Source: Cladorhizidae sp. MBARI D1340-BT2 (lineage: Eukaryota > Porifera > Demospongiae > Poecilosclerida > Cladorhizidae). Taken from it: DNA of 64,000 bases. Below are positions 9,490 through 21,056 of the stretch, piece by piece; the stretch's first letter is position 1, and each line of letters begins with the position of its first letter. Both the position numbers and the translations under genes were made by a program. The notes below the pieces were generated by a model. That model ran no database searches. It was not told the origin of the DNA and worked only from the letters and a program-made list of their open reading frames with translations. The stretch spans positions 27,372,312-27,436,311 of the forward strand of contig JAQNBH010000009.1 in the NCBI GenBank assembly GCA_028752905.1. Reading direction: 5' to 3'.

Positions 9490-11130
9490 ACTGCGTCTGT
9501 TTATAACTAGCCCTACTCAAACTGGCAACATCCTTGATTTTGTCATTGCCAAACCATCCTGAGCTCATCATTTATTCCACTTTCTGGTCAAGTTGGACCA
9601 ATTCAAGTTACATTATTTATAACTACTGCCATTCCCACACAACCTCTTCATGCAAGATTTTTTTATCTCTCTCTCTAAAGCTGACATGGATGGCCTGAAT
9701 GTGACTTCTATTAGATTTTTTGTTTTCACCCACTTACTTTCTCTAAATGATACAGAATATGTATGCTTAGCACTAAAACCAGTAATCACCAATATACTGT
9801 GTCAGTATTAAAAAATCGTCACCAGCGACCGATATATTTTTCTCCAATAATAAAGTATTCTCTCAACTGCATTCACTCAAGCAGAACAGAGTACAGGATG
9901 GCTCCTTCCACCTCCAACTATGAGCAACTACTCTCCATGATCCACCAACTTCAGTTCCAAATGTCCAAAGTAAAAAGATCATATGAATATTGTGAAAGAC
10001 AACTGCATTAACAACCCAGCCAGAATATACATATGATAATATTACAGGAGGACTCCTTCCACCTACAACTATATATGAGCAATTACTCTCCTTAATCCAA
10101 CAACTTCAGATCCAAATGTTCGAATCATAAAGAATATCATGAAAGACAACTGCATTAACAGCCTAGCCAGAATAAACATAGTATACACATTCCGATCATA
10201 GCTCTGGAACTACCTGTACTCACTATGAAAGGGACAGTCTGCAAAACAGCTGCTTCAATTAAGTTTTCACTAGGAGCCCACTCATCCTTCCACAGCAGTA
10301 CTTATGCCTAGTTCCTCGGAAATCCAGGCCACCTTTACCATCTCTGCAGAGGAACTGTATGGATATCCTTAGTAAAACTTGACCAAAACCAAGGTAAAGA
10401 AATTGATGGAATGCATCCAAGACTACACTGCTTTGGCTGTCTACAAATTCTGTTCTCCCTGAGCATCATGGACCAGTACATTGCATCTGATTGGTACATA
10501 CACAACATTATTCCAATTTATAAATCAGGTAATAAGCCCTTGGGCGCCAACTACAGACCAATAGCTCGTCACTAAAATTATAGAGAAACTGGTCTATGAC
10601 AAGATAATCAGCTTTGCTACTTGTTCAATCTAAACCAGATTGCAGAAAAATAGTTTCACCCTTCAACTGCTGTTGCTATTCATGAGAACTAACTATTTAT
10701 TGTAATGACTATCACAACTCAAAAGTTGAACCATCTACCGAGGCTTTTGATAGTGTCCCCCATGGTGAACTTCTATTCAAGTAGTCCTGCATTGTAATTA
10801 CTAGAGACATATGGAACTGGTTTAGGTCATATCTGTCTTCTGGTACCTACTGTGTCTCTCTCGGACTGCCCCAAGGAAGTATCTTTAAATCTCTATTATT
10901 AATTACTACATTAAAGTTTGTACTAAGTTCTACAACATCTTCATCATTGCTCATCCCACCCAATGCATCAAACTGGTATGGAATGTGAACGACTGCTACC
11001 AATTTCAACATGACTTAGACTCCCTGCGTAGCTGGAGTTCAAATAAAAAACTCAACTTCAATATTAAAATATGTGTATAGTGCAGGAAGTCATTAATGTC
11101 CACGCGAACCTTGTACTGTAACTTACCAAC
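9490..11130 (+). pseudogene. Non-LTR retrotransposon (CR1/L2-like LINE) ORF2 remnant
   Basis: Order of motifs: TQTGNILDFVIAKPS (end of the endonuclease domain), KADMDGLN and RHQRPIYFSPIIKYSLNCIH (connector), GIDGMHPR and IIPIYKSGNKPLGANYRPIA (RT blocks 0-2a), AFDSVPHGELL (block A with its catalytic Asp), SLGLPQGSI (block B), and NVNDCYQFQHDLDSLRSWSS with KKLNFNIKICV (block E). Many stops and shifts occur. The segment around the FADD box is not seen. The family is inferred from motif style and the lack of LTRs. Confidence 0.75.
9900..10192 (+). repeat. Internal tandem duplication in the LINE connector
   Basis: Two diverged copies (about 9900-10034 and 10054-10192) share CTCCTTCCACCT, ACTCTCC, CAACTTCAG, GAAAGACAACTGCATTAACA and GCCAGAATA. 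The duplication lies between the endonuclease and RT domains and would add about 45 residues. Confidence 0.75.
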
Positions 11131-11328
11131 ACTTACTTTTTGCCCAAAATTTCTTGCACCATAATGTTCAGCTCATGATACCACTTTTAGCTGCACCTGG
11201 TGTATTTAGAAACTCTATGGGATTTTAGTACAATACAACAGTGGGCGTGGCATGTTTCCATGACAACTCCTGCGACTGAATCAGTTGGGCTTCTTTCTCT
11301 GAAGTATAGCAAGTTTTGGGGGGTAACT

Positions 11329-12865
11329 ATGAGTGAGAATGGACCCCCAAAAAGTCCCAATGGTCCAAGGAACCACCATGCTGACAAAGCAGCTGTAGCA
11401 AGAGCTGCTAAACAGCAGAGGGAGGAGGTTCACTTACATTCAAGCAGTCTTGGTGAGCTTGATGTATTGTTTGCTTTCCCTCGGATACTGCCATCATCTG
11501 AAGATGAGTTTGAGCCAGAGAACGAATTTCTTTTCTCAGAAGATGCACAAGAGGCATATAGTGAGTGGATGCATTGCCAGCCAAAGGACACTGTTAGAAT
11601 GATTGCCATTACCATAATGGATATATTTCGAAAGCGTTTTGGCCTAACTTATGTTGCTACAGCTACTGAAGCTGGTTTAGTGGTTGGTTTCAATGAAAAG
11701 ACAATCAGAGGCTGGATGAAAGATTTCTACCAGTGCAAGGGAGAGTTTACTGGATCAGTACAAGGCAAGCACATTCGGCCATATGTTGTGGATGATGAAC
11801 ACTGCAGATTGAAAGCATTGGCATGGTTATGTAAAGGAAAAGTGAGCCAGTTATGACTGATGCAAAATTTGCAACCTGGGTAAATTCAGAGATGTTACCA
11901 AATTCTCACTTACCACCTGGTTTTTCTCGTTCCATCACTCCACAAACAGCCAGAAATTAGCTGTATGATCTTGATTTCTCACCTACATCTCTAAAGAAAG
12001 CCATATACTTTGACGGTCTTGAGCATGATGATGGGAGAGAATATCGTCGCATGTATCTGCGGAAAATTGAAATCTTGGAGTTAACTCACTTGCCACCTCC
12101 TTTATGTGTAGATGGAGTGACCGAGGAAACAATTGGCAATCCAGATGCACTGCGATGCTTGGTGTTATTATACCATGATGAATCAAGCTTTCATTCCAAT
12201 GAAGGCCAGTCATGGTAATGGGGAGAGGAGGGAAAGTTGGCTATTCATCCCAAAGGTGCTCTTCGTGGTTGATGATCAGTGACTTCATTGATGAACACAA
12301 TGGCTTTTTCGTCTAACCCCACACGAACATGATGAAGCTAAGGAAACACACCCAGATATTCCTATGGCAGCAAGAGTTGTTTTTAAGTTCGGAGCACTTG
12401 GTCAATGATAATGGAGCAGGTTGAATTTTCCGTAACTGGAAGTGGTAAACAGAACGGCCTGCTAAAAGTGCTCCAAGAAAACAATGTTAACACTACTGGC
12501 ATGTTGAAAGCAGACATGATCAAGAAGCTTGAGACAATGGATGACTTTCAAACCAAAAAATCGAAGGTGGAAGAGCTTTTCACAAGCAGGGAGTACAGAG
12601 CAATATTTCTGCCAAAATTCCACTGCTAACTAAATCCCATTGAACATGTGTGTGGTCAAGCAAAACAGTATACATGTGATTACTCGTTTAATGGTTTGGA
12701 GAAATTATACATACTGCAATGGATTCAGTTAGTATTCAGCAGACAGAAAAATACGTGAGTACACAGAGCATACAGAGAAGAGATAACAGTTGGAAAAGAA
12801 ATGCAAGGTGCTTATAAAAAGTACAAAAGTCATCGTCATGTCCCTGAAACTGAACTAAATTATTG
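11329..12865 (+). pseudogene. IS630/Tc1-like DDE transposase pseudogene
   Basis: The first frame runs from ATG 11329 (MSENGPPKSPNGPRNHHADK) to 11856 with a helix-turn-helix-like region (EAGLVVGFNEKTIRGWMKDF). It continues in other frames with TPQTARN, ALRCLVLLYHDESSFHSNEG (first catalytic Asp), HPKGALRG and GLLKVLQENNVNTTGMLKAD, then FLPKFHC, LNPIEHVCGQAKQY (the N-P-I-E box with the third acidic residue) and YKKYKSHRHV. The segment that should carry the second Asp is missing at about 12395-12410, where the frame jumps. The family is widespread in cnidarians, sponges and fungi. Confidence 0.7.
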
Positions 12866-13184
12866 TCCATTTATCTGTAAAAAAAAATTCTTGAAATCTG
12901 TTTTAACAGTTTTACCGATGACTAAATGCACCATACATAACCTCACTTGCAAGAAAATTTACCTCATGGAAAGGGTCATTTGTGAGGTCAAAGTTCAATT
13001 ATCATGTTTTTCCATCTCCTTCCAGTTGTCCTCGTCATTTATTGCTTGCATATACTTAGTGAGGGCCTATCCCAAGGCTCAACAGAACAACACAAATGAC
13101 ATTAGCGGTTTGACTGAGAAAGGACTTTGGAGCTGCTTGACCACAACATCACCTTCTTTATGGCGAGAGCAGTGACAAAGAAAA

Positions 13185-13300
13185 TACAGTGATGCACATA
13201 CATAGAAGATAATGCTGTGAAGCACGTATACATAGAAGATGATGCTGTGAAGCAGATATACATAGCTGTGAAGCAGGTATACATAGATTATGATTCTGTG
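13185..13300. repeat. Short minisatellite
   Basis: About four copies of a 24-27-bp unit ACATAGAAGATGATGCTGTG AAGCA with small deletions. Confidence 0.75.
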
Positions 13301-13949
13301 TACCCGTAGATGATAGTGATTCAGATCAGTTGCCAGGCGAGTGAGATGAAGTCAGTACATATTGATAGCTAAACAGTGAAAGAATTGCAATAACTATATA
13401 CTCTATATAATAACAAAGTTGATAACTTGAACATTATACCAGCTGTAGCTCTTATCATTTTGTATATTATATTGCTAGCTAAATTATCTGGTAATAAAAT
13501 ATGGTATCTCTCTTTAACAAGTTTTCTGCCGCACACTTAAGATCTACATTCCCAACTAACTTTCCTCCATCTCCAAAAGGTTCTTATCCTACCTGGTACT
13601 CTCCTCTACTGCTACCTTCCTCTCGTCCAACCTATTGCTTAGATATTGAAGTAACAAGCGAAAGAACATCTTCTAAATGATTATTATCAGGTGACATGAA
13701 TATTTCTATTTCAATCAACTGTTTTGTTTTTAGTGCTAATGTTTCTAGTGAAATACGTTTGTCTCCATCAGGGCCGAAGTATTTAAGTTGAAATGTTGGC
13801 ACTAAATACACAAACCTGATTGAAAGAATATTTATATTTCATGATATAATTGTTAGGCAGTTAAATGTCATCACAAAGGTAAAGATCTCACATGTGTCAG
13901 AGGCAATTGTCTGTCACCTGTGTTGAGTTAAAAAGTAAAAACAACAACC
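13301..13949. other. Intergenic stretch, no gene recognised
   Basis: AT-rich sequence without long frames or clear repeats. Confidence 0.5.
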
Positions 13950-14215
13950 TGTTGTTATGATTTTGGAGCTCCATAAATTCTGCATACCTCATTCTATGAA
14001 GTTTATATATAGCTCAAACGATAGCTCTCTCTGTGTGCTCTCTTGTAATACCAAAACTGATGCACAAATATAAATATTTCAGTTACAGGCAGTCAAAGTT
14101 GTGGACCTCAATTCCTGCAGGCCCCAATTTTCTGCAGTTCTAGTAAGTGCTAGACAGCAGTGGCTCGAGGAAGCCCTCGGTTCTAGTATTATTGGCAGGT
14201 GCTATTTTAGGAAGA
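13950..14215. repeat. Diverged half copy of foldback family FB1
   Basis: Shares with the left arm of the copy at 30303-31000 the words GAGCTCCATAAATTCTG, ATATATAGCTCAAA.GATAGC, CTCTCTGTGTGCT and AAGTGCTAGA.AG, in the same order and spacing. The complementary arm is absent, so this copy cannot form the full hairpin. Confidence 0.65.
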
Positions 14216-14476
14216 CCGGCATAGATATGGGATTTCATGAGCATATATATAACCGGAGATGAAGTCACTCCTACAGTACATGTGAAAGGAGGGTGGGGCT
14301 CTATTATTTTATTTTTACCAACATGGATGCCAACATTGACGAATTGTATGTTGTTGTTATTATAATACCAATAATTATTCCTGCTGTAGGCTAGAGTATG
14401 TAGTCGAAACTTCTAGGGAATACAATTTGAAGTTGATTATTCAGGTGACTTTAATGTTATTATGTCAAGATAGAGT

Positions 14477-14995
14477 TCATTGAGATAATTTGAATGTCTG
14501 AAAAGGGTCTTCAGTTGGAATTTCTGTGCTGCCATCCAATAGTCCAAGTACACCTGCCTTCTTCCATCCTTTAACACAGGTGGTGAAGAAGTTATACATC
14601 TTCACTAGCCACATGGTTGAGCGAAAATCAACTTCAACATCTTCAAGTTGCTTACCACTCTCAAGTTGTTTCTTCACAGCATCAACATCTCCAAGCTGCT
14701 TCCCACTCTCAAGTTGTTGCATCATTGTAGTATCTGATTTTTTTGGCTGACCTATTGACCGTTAGATGAAGTGGCTGAATACAATGTCATGTTAGCAGGA
14801 ACTAGAACAAACTTGCAATTTAATGACGATAACTCGTGTTTGACCTTCTGTGTCACTTGCCCTCTTAAAACACCAGGGCCTTGTGTGTAGCAGCTACTTG
14901 CAGTTCTGCTCGTTTTTTCACAACATATTGAGCAATGCCTTCCTCAATCAACTTCAAAGTTTATTGCTCATTGAACCAGTGCTTTGGATTCTATG
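14477..14995 (-). pseudogene. Pogo/Tigger-like (DDE_1) transposase remnant
   Basis: On the minus strand, across frames: NPKHWFNEQ, LKLIEEGIAQYVVKKRAEL, ATHKALVF, VKHELSSLNCKFVLVPANMT, then two copies of QLESGKQL(G/E)DV, VDFRSTM and CVKGWKKAGVLGLLDGSTEI. The block H-K-A-L-V before the lost second Asp, VPANMT and the C-terminal GWK-AGI helix match the DDE_1 transposases common in cnidarians and sponges. The repeat QLESGKQL arises from a tandem duplication of about 45 bp (14636-14725). The N-terminal DNA-binding domain is not recognised. Confidence 0.6.
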
Positions 14996-14999
14996 ATAA

Positions 15000-15530
15000 A
15001 CAAAAGTTTAATTTCTTCTTTGTAGTTAGTGGCTACCTGAAGCCCAGTACTTAATGAAATATTGTCTGCTAGGCAACTTCACAATCCTAATAATAGCTGC
15101 TCATAAAGTGTCATGGCCTAGGATCAGTAGTGGAATCTGGTAGTTGGACATTTTCCGAGAGAAATCTCGAGGTACACCTATTTCATGGTACAAGGGTGCC
15201 ATACAGAATTACTGAATACAAGTTGTTAAAAGAGATCTGAAAATTCCTGCCAAAGTCACTGGCGGTGCAGAGGTCAAAGTTTTTACTAAGAATTAATACA
15301 ATGAACCAGTAGAGGGGAAGTTCCTCTATGTTACTGCAAACATCGCTCCAGTCATGAGAGAGAGGACAGATTTGGTACAAAAATTTCTTAGCAGGTTGTT
15401 AATTTAGCAAAAAAAACTCGCTAAATTCGCAAGACTTTGTACCCGCTAAAACCACTCCCTCCTACATTGCTGCCACATCCGGTCAGGAAACTCACGTGGT
15501 GGACAACTAGCCAGCTAACCCAAATAACAA
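15000..15530. other. Unassigned stretch
   Basis: A 65-codon minus frame at 15183-15380 shows no domain. The stretch may be the eroded 5' part of the neighbouring transposase, but no motif supports that. Confidence 0.4.
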
Positions 15531-15539
15531 CCCCACATG

Positions 15540-15596
15540 AGTCTTAGCATCCTGATGAAGGCTAGAGCATCTAACCCAAACTCATATAATGTTCTG
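15540..15596 (+). ncRNA. Degenerate hammerhead-like motif, copy 1
   Basis: GAGTCTTAGCATCCTGATGA is followed by GGCTAG, a loop AGCAT, CTAACC and CAAAC. CTGATGA plus a hairpin plus a GAAA-like box is the hammerhead ribozyme core; here the second box is altered and stem II has one mismatch. A related copy sits at 44778-44836. Such cores are known in Penelope-like and other retroelements. Activity is not expected. Confidence 0.3.
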
Positions 15597-15706
15597 GATG
15601 AATTGGTATTCGGTGTACGGTGCAAGTTTCTGGTACAGGATTGAAGGCAGAGATGAATATTGCAGTTCTTTTAAACATTGCGCGATTCCCCACATGTCAA
15701 CCTAGA

Positions 15707-16002
15707 ATGGGAAAGAAGACAAAACTAAGGAAGAAATGAAGAGGTTTTATCACTCGACCAAAGTGACAAGGCTACAGAGCAATATCTGCCTTTAAACTGG
15801 TGAACTGAACAGAAAGTATCACTTTCTTCAATCTTCTCGTGTTCTGATTGACTTATGTGCAGCTCCTGGGAGATGGGCCCAAGTGGCAGCCAAGACTATG
15901 CCTATGTCCTGTCTTATTCTGGGTGTCGATCTGGTGCCCATCAAGTAGATCCCAAATAACATTACTAAACAGGAGGATATGACTAAAGCTAGATGCAAAC
16001 AG
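15707..16002 (+). pseudogene. FTSJ3/SPB1-like rRNA 2'-O-methyltransferase, first-exon pseudogene
   Basis: From ATG 15707 the frame reads MGKKTKLRKK, then [11 protein letters not shown], and after a one-base shift [31 protein letters not shown] and [11 protein letters not shown], ending in ITKQEDMTKARCKQ. This is the start of the FtsJ-type methyltransferase of SPB1/FTSJ3, a nucleolar ribosome-assembly factor: the MGKK start, the AFKL block, the SAM-binding DLCAAPG motif and GVDLVPIKP. The exon ends AACAG|GTGAGC, a good splice donor, so the copy derives from genomic DNA rather than mRNA. Stops replace several Lys/Arg/Gln codons. Exon 2 (the D-G-A-P-N-V block) was not found downstream. Confidence 0.75.
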
Positions 16003-18655
16003 GTGAGCATCAGAAAGGAATCATCCAACCGTAATTTGTTTTGGACCCACCATTATGTCCAAAACAATTTAGGGTGATTGGCAAAACCCTGCTTAGTAGT
16101 GATCTAGCTTGTGGGAAACAAACCAAAAATTCGTATTGAGGTTGATGTCAAACAGGATTGATCCAGTTTTTGTTGGTTTTATGGCCATGCATGCAAATAT
16201 ATTTGTGTGCAAGGATTATTATCTTAACCAAACTAGCAGTTGTTTGCTACCCTTGCTGCCTTACCACTATTGCTCATTCTGGCATAAACTTACCATGCAA
16301 ATGATTGCTAGGGGTGGTGCTCTCTGAGTAAGGGTATAGAAGCTCTGACAACTGGTGAATTAGCTTTAGTTAGACGTAAAGGAAGATTGTTTGTCTTGTC
16401 AGAATGAAGTTATACTGTGTAGCAAGAAATTTCAGAGGTGGAATTCAAAAAAAACACCTGCTAGACTATAATTTTGGCTGGTCTGATTAGAATGCTATAT
16501 GTGCGAACATATAGCCAGCCACACCCATCTTACAGTTGCTGATATCTGGGCTGCTAGTAGTGGGGGTAGCTGTTAAGTGTATGTTATACTGGTGATTGCT
16601 TTGCTGTGTTGCCTGATCATTTTTTAAGAGCTTTTCAAACTCTTTGATGCTAACAGTAAATTTGTATCTGCTGAACACTGGTATGCATATCTATGCCTTG
16701 CCTCATTTAGTGATTGCTAGGGTGGACACCTGAAAATTGTAGTTGTCATGGTAAATGCTGGTGCGCTATATGCTGCTCACACTAGCGATGCTTGCATCAA
16801 TTTTGTGGTAGTTTGAACATGAAATTGCTTGAATGGATTCAATCCAGTTGTTCAATTAACACATGGTGGTGTGCTTTCCGCTAAAAGTATCTCCAAGGAA
16901 GAATTGAATGTGGAAAGTTTGGTGGAGGCAGTGATGAACTTTCTTTGTATATGTCTGTATCTAACTTCATTGGTTCATTAATTAATGGGTAGAGTTTTAT
17001 AATTTAGGTGAAATTTGAATTTCAAGCTGTGGGTGAAACTTCAGTGTCAGAGTTCAATGTAACCCAGAGTGATGCAAATATCATGACATAATTATTGTGA
17101 ACTGCCCTCAATTCTATGAATGAAAACAGAATTGCCTTATCTCTCTCACTGCTTCTAAGGGGGGAGTATACCATTTTTTTAATTATTCTTTTCCTGTTAT
17201 TGTATACCTTCACTACTATACTAACTGCATTTCAAGTTTATACCTTTTTTGTCTATCATTCTTGAGTTATGATACTTTGTATCCATCCATTTCATCGCCC
17301 ACCTCTGTGCGTTGAATTAGAAGAAACCAGAATAATGCAGTAAGTTGGATCATTCCTAATACAATAAACATATATGGCCAAGACTTGAAACTTGCCTAAA
17401 ATATCACTCAGTGCTATTCCGTAATTTATGCACTATCTGGCAAAGGGGGCTATAAAAGTCTGCTCCTGCGCATGCCACGTTGTTGTTCCCCAGTTCTCAA
17501 CTTTGATGGCATCTCTGTGTGATTGTAGTGCGATTCTAATCACTGCAGCATTCTGGTTGTCGTCGGAAGAAGAGACTCATTACATAAAACCGTGTAACTA
17601 TTTCAATTTTTGTCGGTTGTAATTAAGCTCTTGCATTGCTTTGTGTTTTGAATAGTCCCACCCCTAAACCAGTCGTTTTCTGATGAGATATAGTCAAGTC
17701 TGACCGCATAAAAATGAAATTGGTAGATTGGGATATTGAGAAAAATAAAAAATTAATTCAAGAAAACTTTTGAAAGCATGCATCTCACTCTGACATCGCT
17801 GGTGTTGTAATGCCTCTTTCCTTATGACCATTTTTGTGTTTTTTCTCTCTAAAAACAAAATACCAGAACTTTTTAATGCTTCATTGATTTTTACTCATTT
17901 AGGTCACAAAAGATAGCCTCTTCTGTGTGCTTTGTGTATCAATCAACTAATTACTTTCAATAGCAATGAGGCCATTAAAAATACAATAATAATAATATAA
18001 AAATAAGTTCATACCCTAATGGCTAACCACCAAGTTAACAGCAATCACAGCTACTGTAATGTTTCTATATATATTTCTCCTACTAGTCCAATTTGAATAC
18101 TAGCATGTGAAATGAGCCCACAAGACTGGACTCTTATTTCGTAAGAAAAGGGATGAATTATCATGAGAGAGAGAAAATAAAGATCTTCCAGAAAATATAA
18201 AAATATTTACCAATGTAAAAAAATTGACTTAGAAACAATTATTCACTTCTGTGAGAAACAATGTTATTTACCCTTCTTCTCGTCCATTTTCAACTGGTAT
18301 ATAATGAACTGTCAGCATTAAATCTATCATAACTCAAGAGGTTCATATTCAGCTGACACTTGAACCAGTTAGTATATCAGTGAAACAGTAAAAAAAATTA
18401 AAATAAATTGTAGGTAAAATAAAGCGGTCTTGTCCTCCCGTTTAATAGAACTTGTTAGTTGGATGGAAGTTAAAATCCCTTACTATATATCTATATATCT
18501 CCCCCACCTAAGAGGAGGAAAGTATTGTATGCTACATACTAGTCGAACATTTGCTGACATGGTCCCAAGCGTTTGATAATTTCCTTCTCATGGCTGAGAT
18601 ATCACTCCTCTGAAACATAGCAGTGCTAACAACTTGTGAAGAAAAACTAGAACAA
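16003..18655. other. Intergenic, no gene recognised
   Basis: AT-rich DNA with only short frames (60-72 codons), none with a recognisable domain. A TATA-like CTATAAAAG lies at 17450-17458, but no gene follows it. Confidence 0.5.
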
Positions 18656-18697
18656 CTTATCTCCCAGACATTTGCATTAATAAAGATTTTTTAAGTA

Positions 18698-18732
18698 TTA
18701 GTAGTAGTAGTAGAGTAGTAGTAGTAGTAGTA
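18698..18732. repeat. (TAG)n trinucleotide microsatellite
   Basis: About eleven TAG units with one interruption. Confidence 0.9.
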
Positions 18733-18915
18733 ACAATCCGATCTGGCTGAAATTCAGTCCTAACCTGTATTTTGTACCTCTGACCCTCTGACCACAGTGT
18801 CATTGGGACACTGATATCATCTACCTGGAGAGGTTTTATGGGAAATTCCAAGATGTATTTATTCTGTATTTAAATATTTAAAAACTTCATTTGTAAAAAG
18901 ATTAATATATTGTAG

Positions 18916-19535
18916 GTGAAAGAATGTCTTATACCCAACCCACAATGAACCATCCAAATGAGACAGTTAAGAGGCTGGTCCTTTTCTCTAGTGATGAACA
19001 TCAGATGCTACTATGTGAGGCCCACGACGTCAATGGTGCTCACCAAGGGCAAAAGCGTACCTTAGTATGACTGACCACAGGATTAATACTGGACTACTGT
19101 GGTTATTAGTTGGGTAAGAATAGTTTAGTGCACAGCATCTATAATTAAAATGTCAACATGGATGTGCAAGTGATGATGAGGCTTTAAATACACATCAATC
19201 TCACTGGTTGTAAGAAATAAGATAAATAATGGATTTTTTTATACTCATACCATATTAGGAGCAGTGAGCATTATATCTTGTTCGCAACTTTAAAGCTTAA
19301 GTAAGAAACTCGTAAATCGTGTAACAAAATTAACATTACGTATTGATTCTACTTATTTGTTAATTGAAGTTGAAATTTATTATATCACATTGACACTGAA
19401 TAGTGTTGTAACCATATTATAGCTAATAATATGTTACTTTTTATACCTTTAGCTAAGTACTTGTCACAAGTGCCAGAAGATGCAGATGATCAAGATGATT
19501 GCACCTTAGTTACAATCCATTAAAGTTTTGAGCAG
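18916..19535 (+). other. Exons 1-2: integrase HHCC zinc-binding domain
   Basis: Exon 1 reads VKRLVLFSSDEHQMLLCEAH then NGAHQGQKRTLV, giving the H-x-x-x-H pair. After a 339-bp intron exon 2 reads STCHKCQKMQMIKMIAP, giving the C-x-x-C pair and the Q that usually follows. Both are flanked by canonical borders (TGTAG|, |GTAAGA; TTTAG|, |GTAACT). A few stops replace expected Arg or Trp codons. Confidence 0.7.
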
Positions 19536-19644
19536 GTAACTAAGTTACTGTGACCAAGTGTACTGAGCAACAATGTGCAAATGATAGAAAAGATGCCCAT
19601 TGGAAATACGTTAGGCCCAACTGGGGAAATATATGATAGCTAGA

Positions 19645-19997
19645 CTGTCATAACAACCACTCCATTACTGCCTCCACACAACCACAAGTGACCTCACAAA
19701 TAATTATAAACTTCAGCAATAATAATATATTCTTGGATTATATTACTGCCTCCAAACCACAAGGGACGTCACAAATATGATAAAATCCAGATTACTCTAA
19801 CATGAGGTATGAGAAGATTTATAGCTTAGTTTTGCAAGAAAATGTGCTGCTATATAGCATCAGTTATTTATCACAATTTTGCTGTCCCTTCTGGAGGCAG
19901 TAATGTAGGGATTGTTATCCAAGAATATATTATTTCTGAAGTTTATGAGGTCCCTTATGGTAGTGTGGAGGCAGTAATGGAGTGAATGTTATGACAG
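19645..19997. mobile_element. Foldback MITE (family FB2) in an intron
   Basis: Left arm from CTGTCATAACAACCACTCCA to about 19736 pairs with the right arm ending GGAGTGAATGTTATGACAG. An inner pair built on ATTACTGCCTCCA (19743-19777 with 19880-19903) extends the hairpin. ATTACTGCCTCCA or its complement occurs four times. No coding capacity. It sits in the intron between exons 2 and 3 of the integrase/Ulp1 gene. No clear target duplication seen. Confidence 0.75.
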
Positions 19998-20529
19998 CAC
20001 AATATCAAAGCCAACCCTATATGTCGTTTTATTTAGTAAAGTTTTTTTTACATATTACTTGTTCCCACTATATTTTAAAGCTTTCGTGAATTGGAATACT
20101 GTTTTGATGCTATATATGCCTGCAATGTCCACATGAAGAGGAGTGTCCTGGTCAGACCTAGCCCAGGTTACACCCCAGGTCAAGTTGGTATGCATGCATG
20201 ACAAGTTTGGTACAGATTGGTCCAGTGGTTTGGAATGCCATAAGGAACAATCCTAAAATTCTTCCCCCATCAGTAACTACATTCAGCAATCCTTCTTTGA
20301 TTCTTCACTGCAAAAGTCATACCCTCAATCCACTGCATCTATCACAGTGATTTGGTAAAGGATCGAGCAATTTGGGTTGCGCACGCCGTTCAAAGATGGC
20401 ATCTTAGACGAACTATATATGCAAAAAGCTTTTTTGGGGGTAGCTCTCTAAAGCGATATCAAAAGGCACCTTCCCAGATAGCGCTCTACAAAATGGTATA
20501 AAAATAAATGAAATCTATGCAGCCAATAA

Positions 20530-20590
<61 letters not shown>

Positions 20591-20602
20591 CTGATGATGA
20601 TT
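20530..20602. repeat. (GAT)n microsatellite
   Basis: More than 20 ATG/GAT units; the poly-Met and poly-Ile frames are artefacts. Confidence 0.95.
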
Positions 20603-21056
20603 TTACGCGTCATTTTTCCAACCTTTTTTTTAGTTTGGAGAACTGCGCTTCTGTGTGCTCTATTGTTGGAAGGATTTCTGCGACATACTTCTTTTAAGGT
20701 CTGTATAGGGATAGAGATCGAGTATATGATGAGTTTTAGTTTGTTGCTGAATGATCTCTGACCTGCCAAACCTACATGAGAGTGCTAACGCATTTTAAAA
20801 TGCAGGCAAGAGAAGCCTAAACTTTTAGGCTGCATGAATATGTCTGATATTGGACAAGTTAGTGCATAGGGGTATTTAGACGCTACATATATACACAGAT
20901 TAAATTGAATTTTTTTGGTTTGTTAATTTTAATAAACAGGTTAGATGATCCTTTACCAATCCAAATCTTATGCACTATATAATAATTAAAATGCATAAAA
21001 TCAGGTAATTACAGGCACATCTGATTTGCTTATAATCATGTAGCAAATACTTACAG

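Noticed and set aside
17430..17622. Possible TATA promoter (CTATAAAAG) with a 64-codon frame
   Set aside because: The motif is common by chance in AT-rich DNA, and the frame carries no domain and no splice sites that join it to a gene.
18657..18851. 64-codon minus frame (PLQVDDISVPMTLWSEGQ...)
   Set aside because: Looks protein-like in part but runs into the TAG microsatellite and matches no family I know.
20531..20769. Poly-Met / poly-Ile reading frames on both strands
   Set aside because: Pure GAT microsatellite; no sequence outside the repeat supports a gene.
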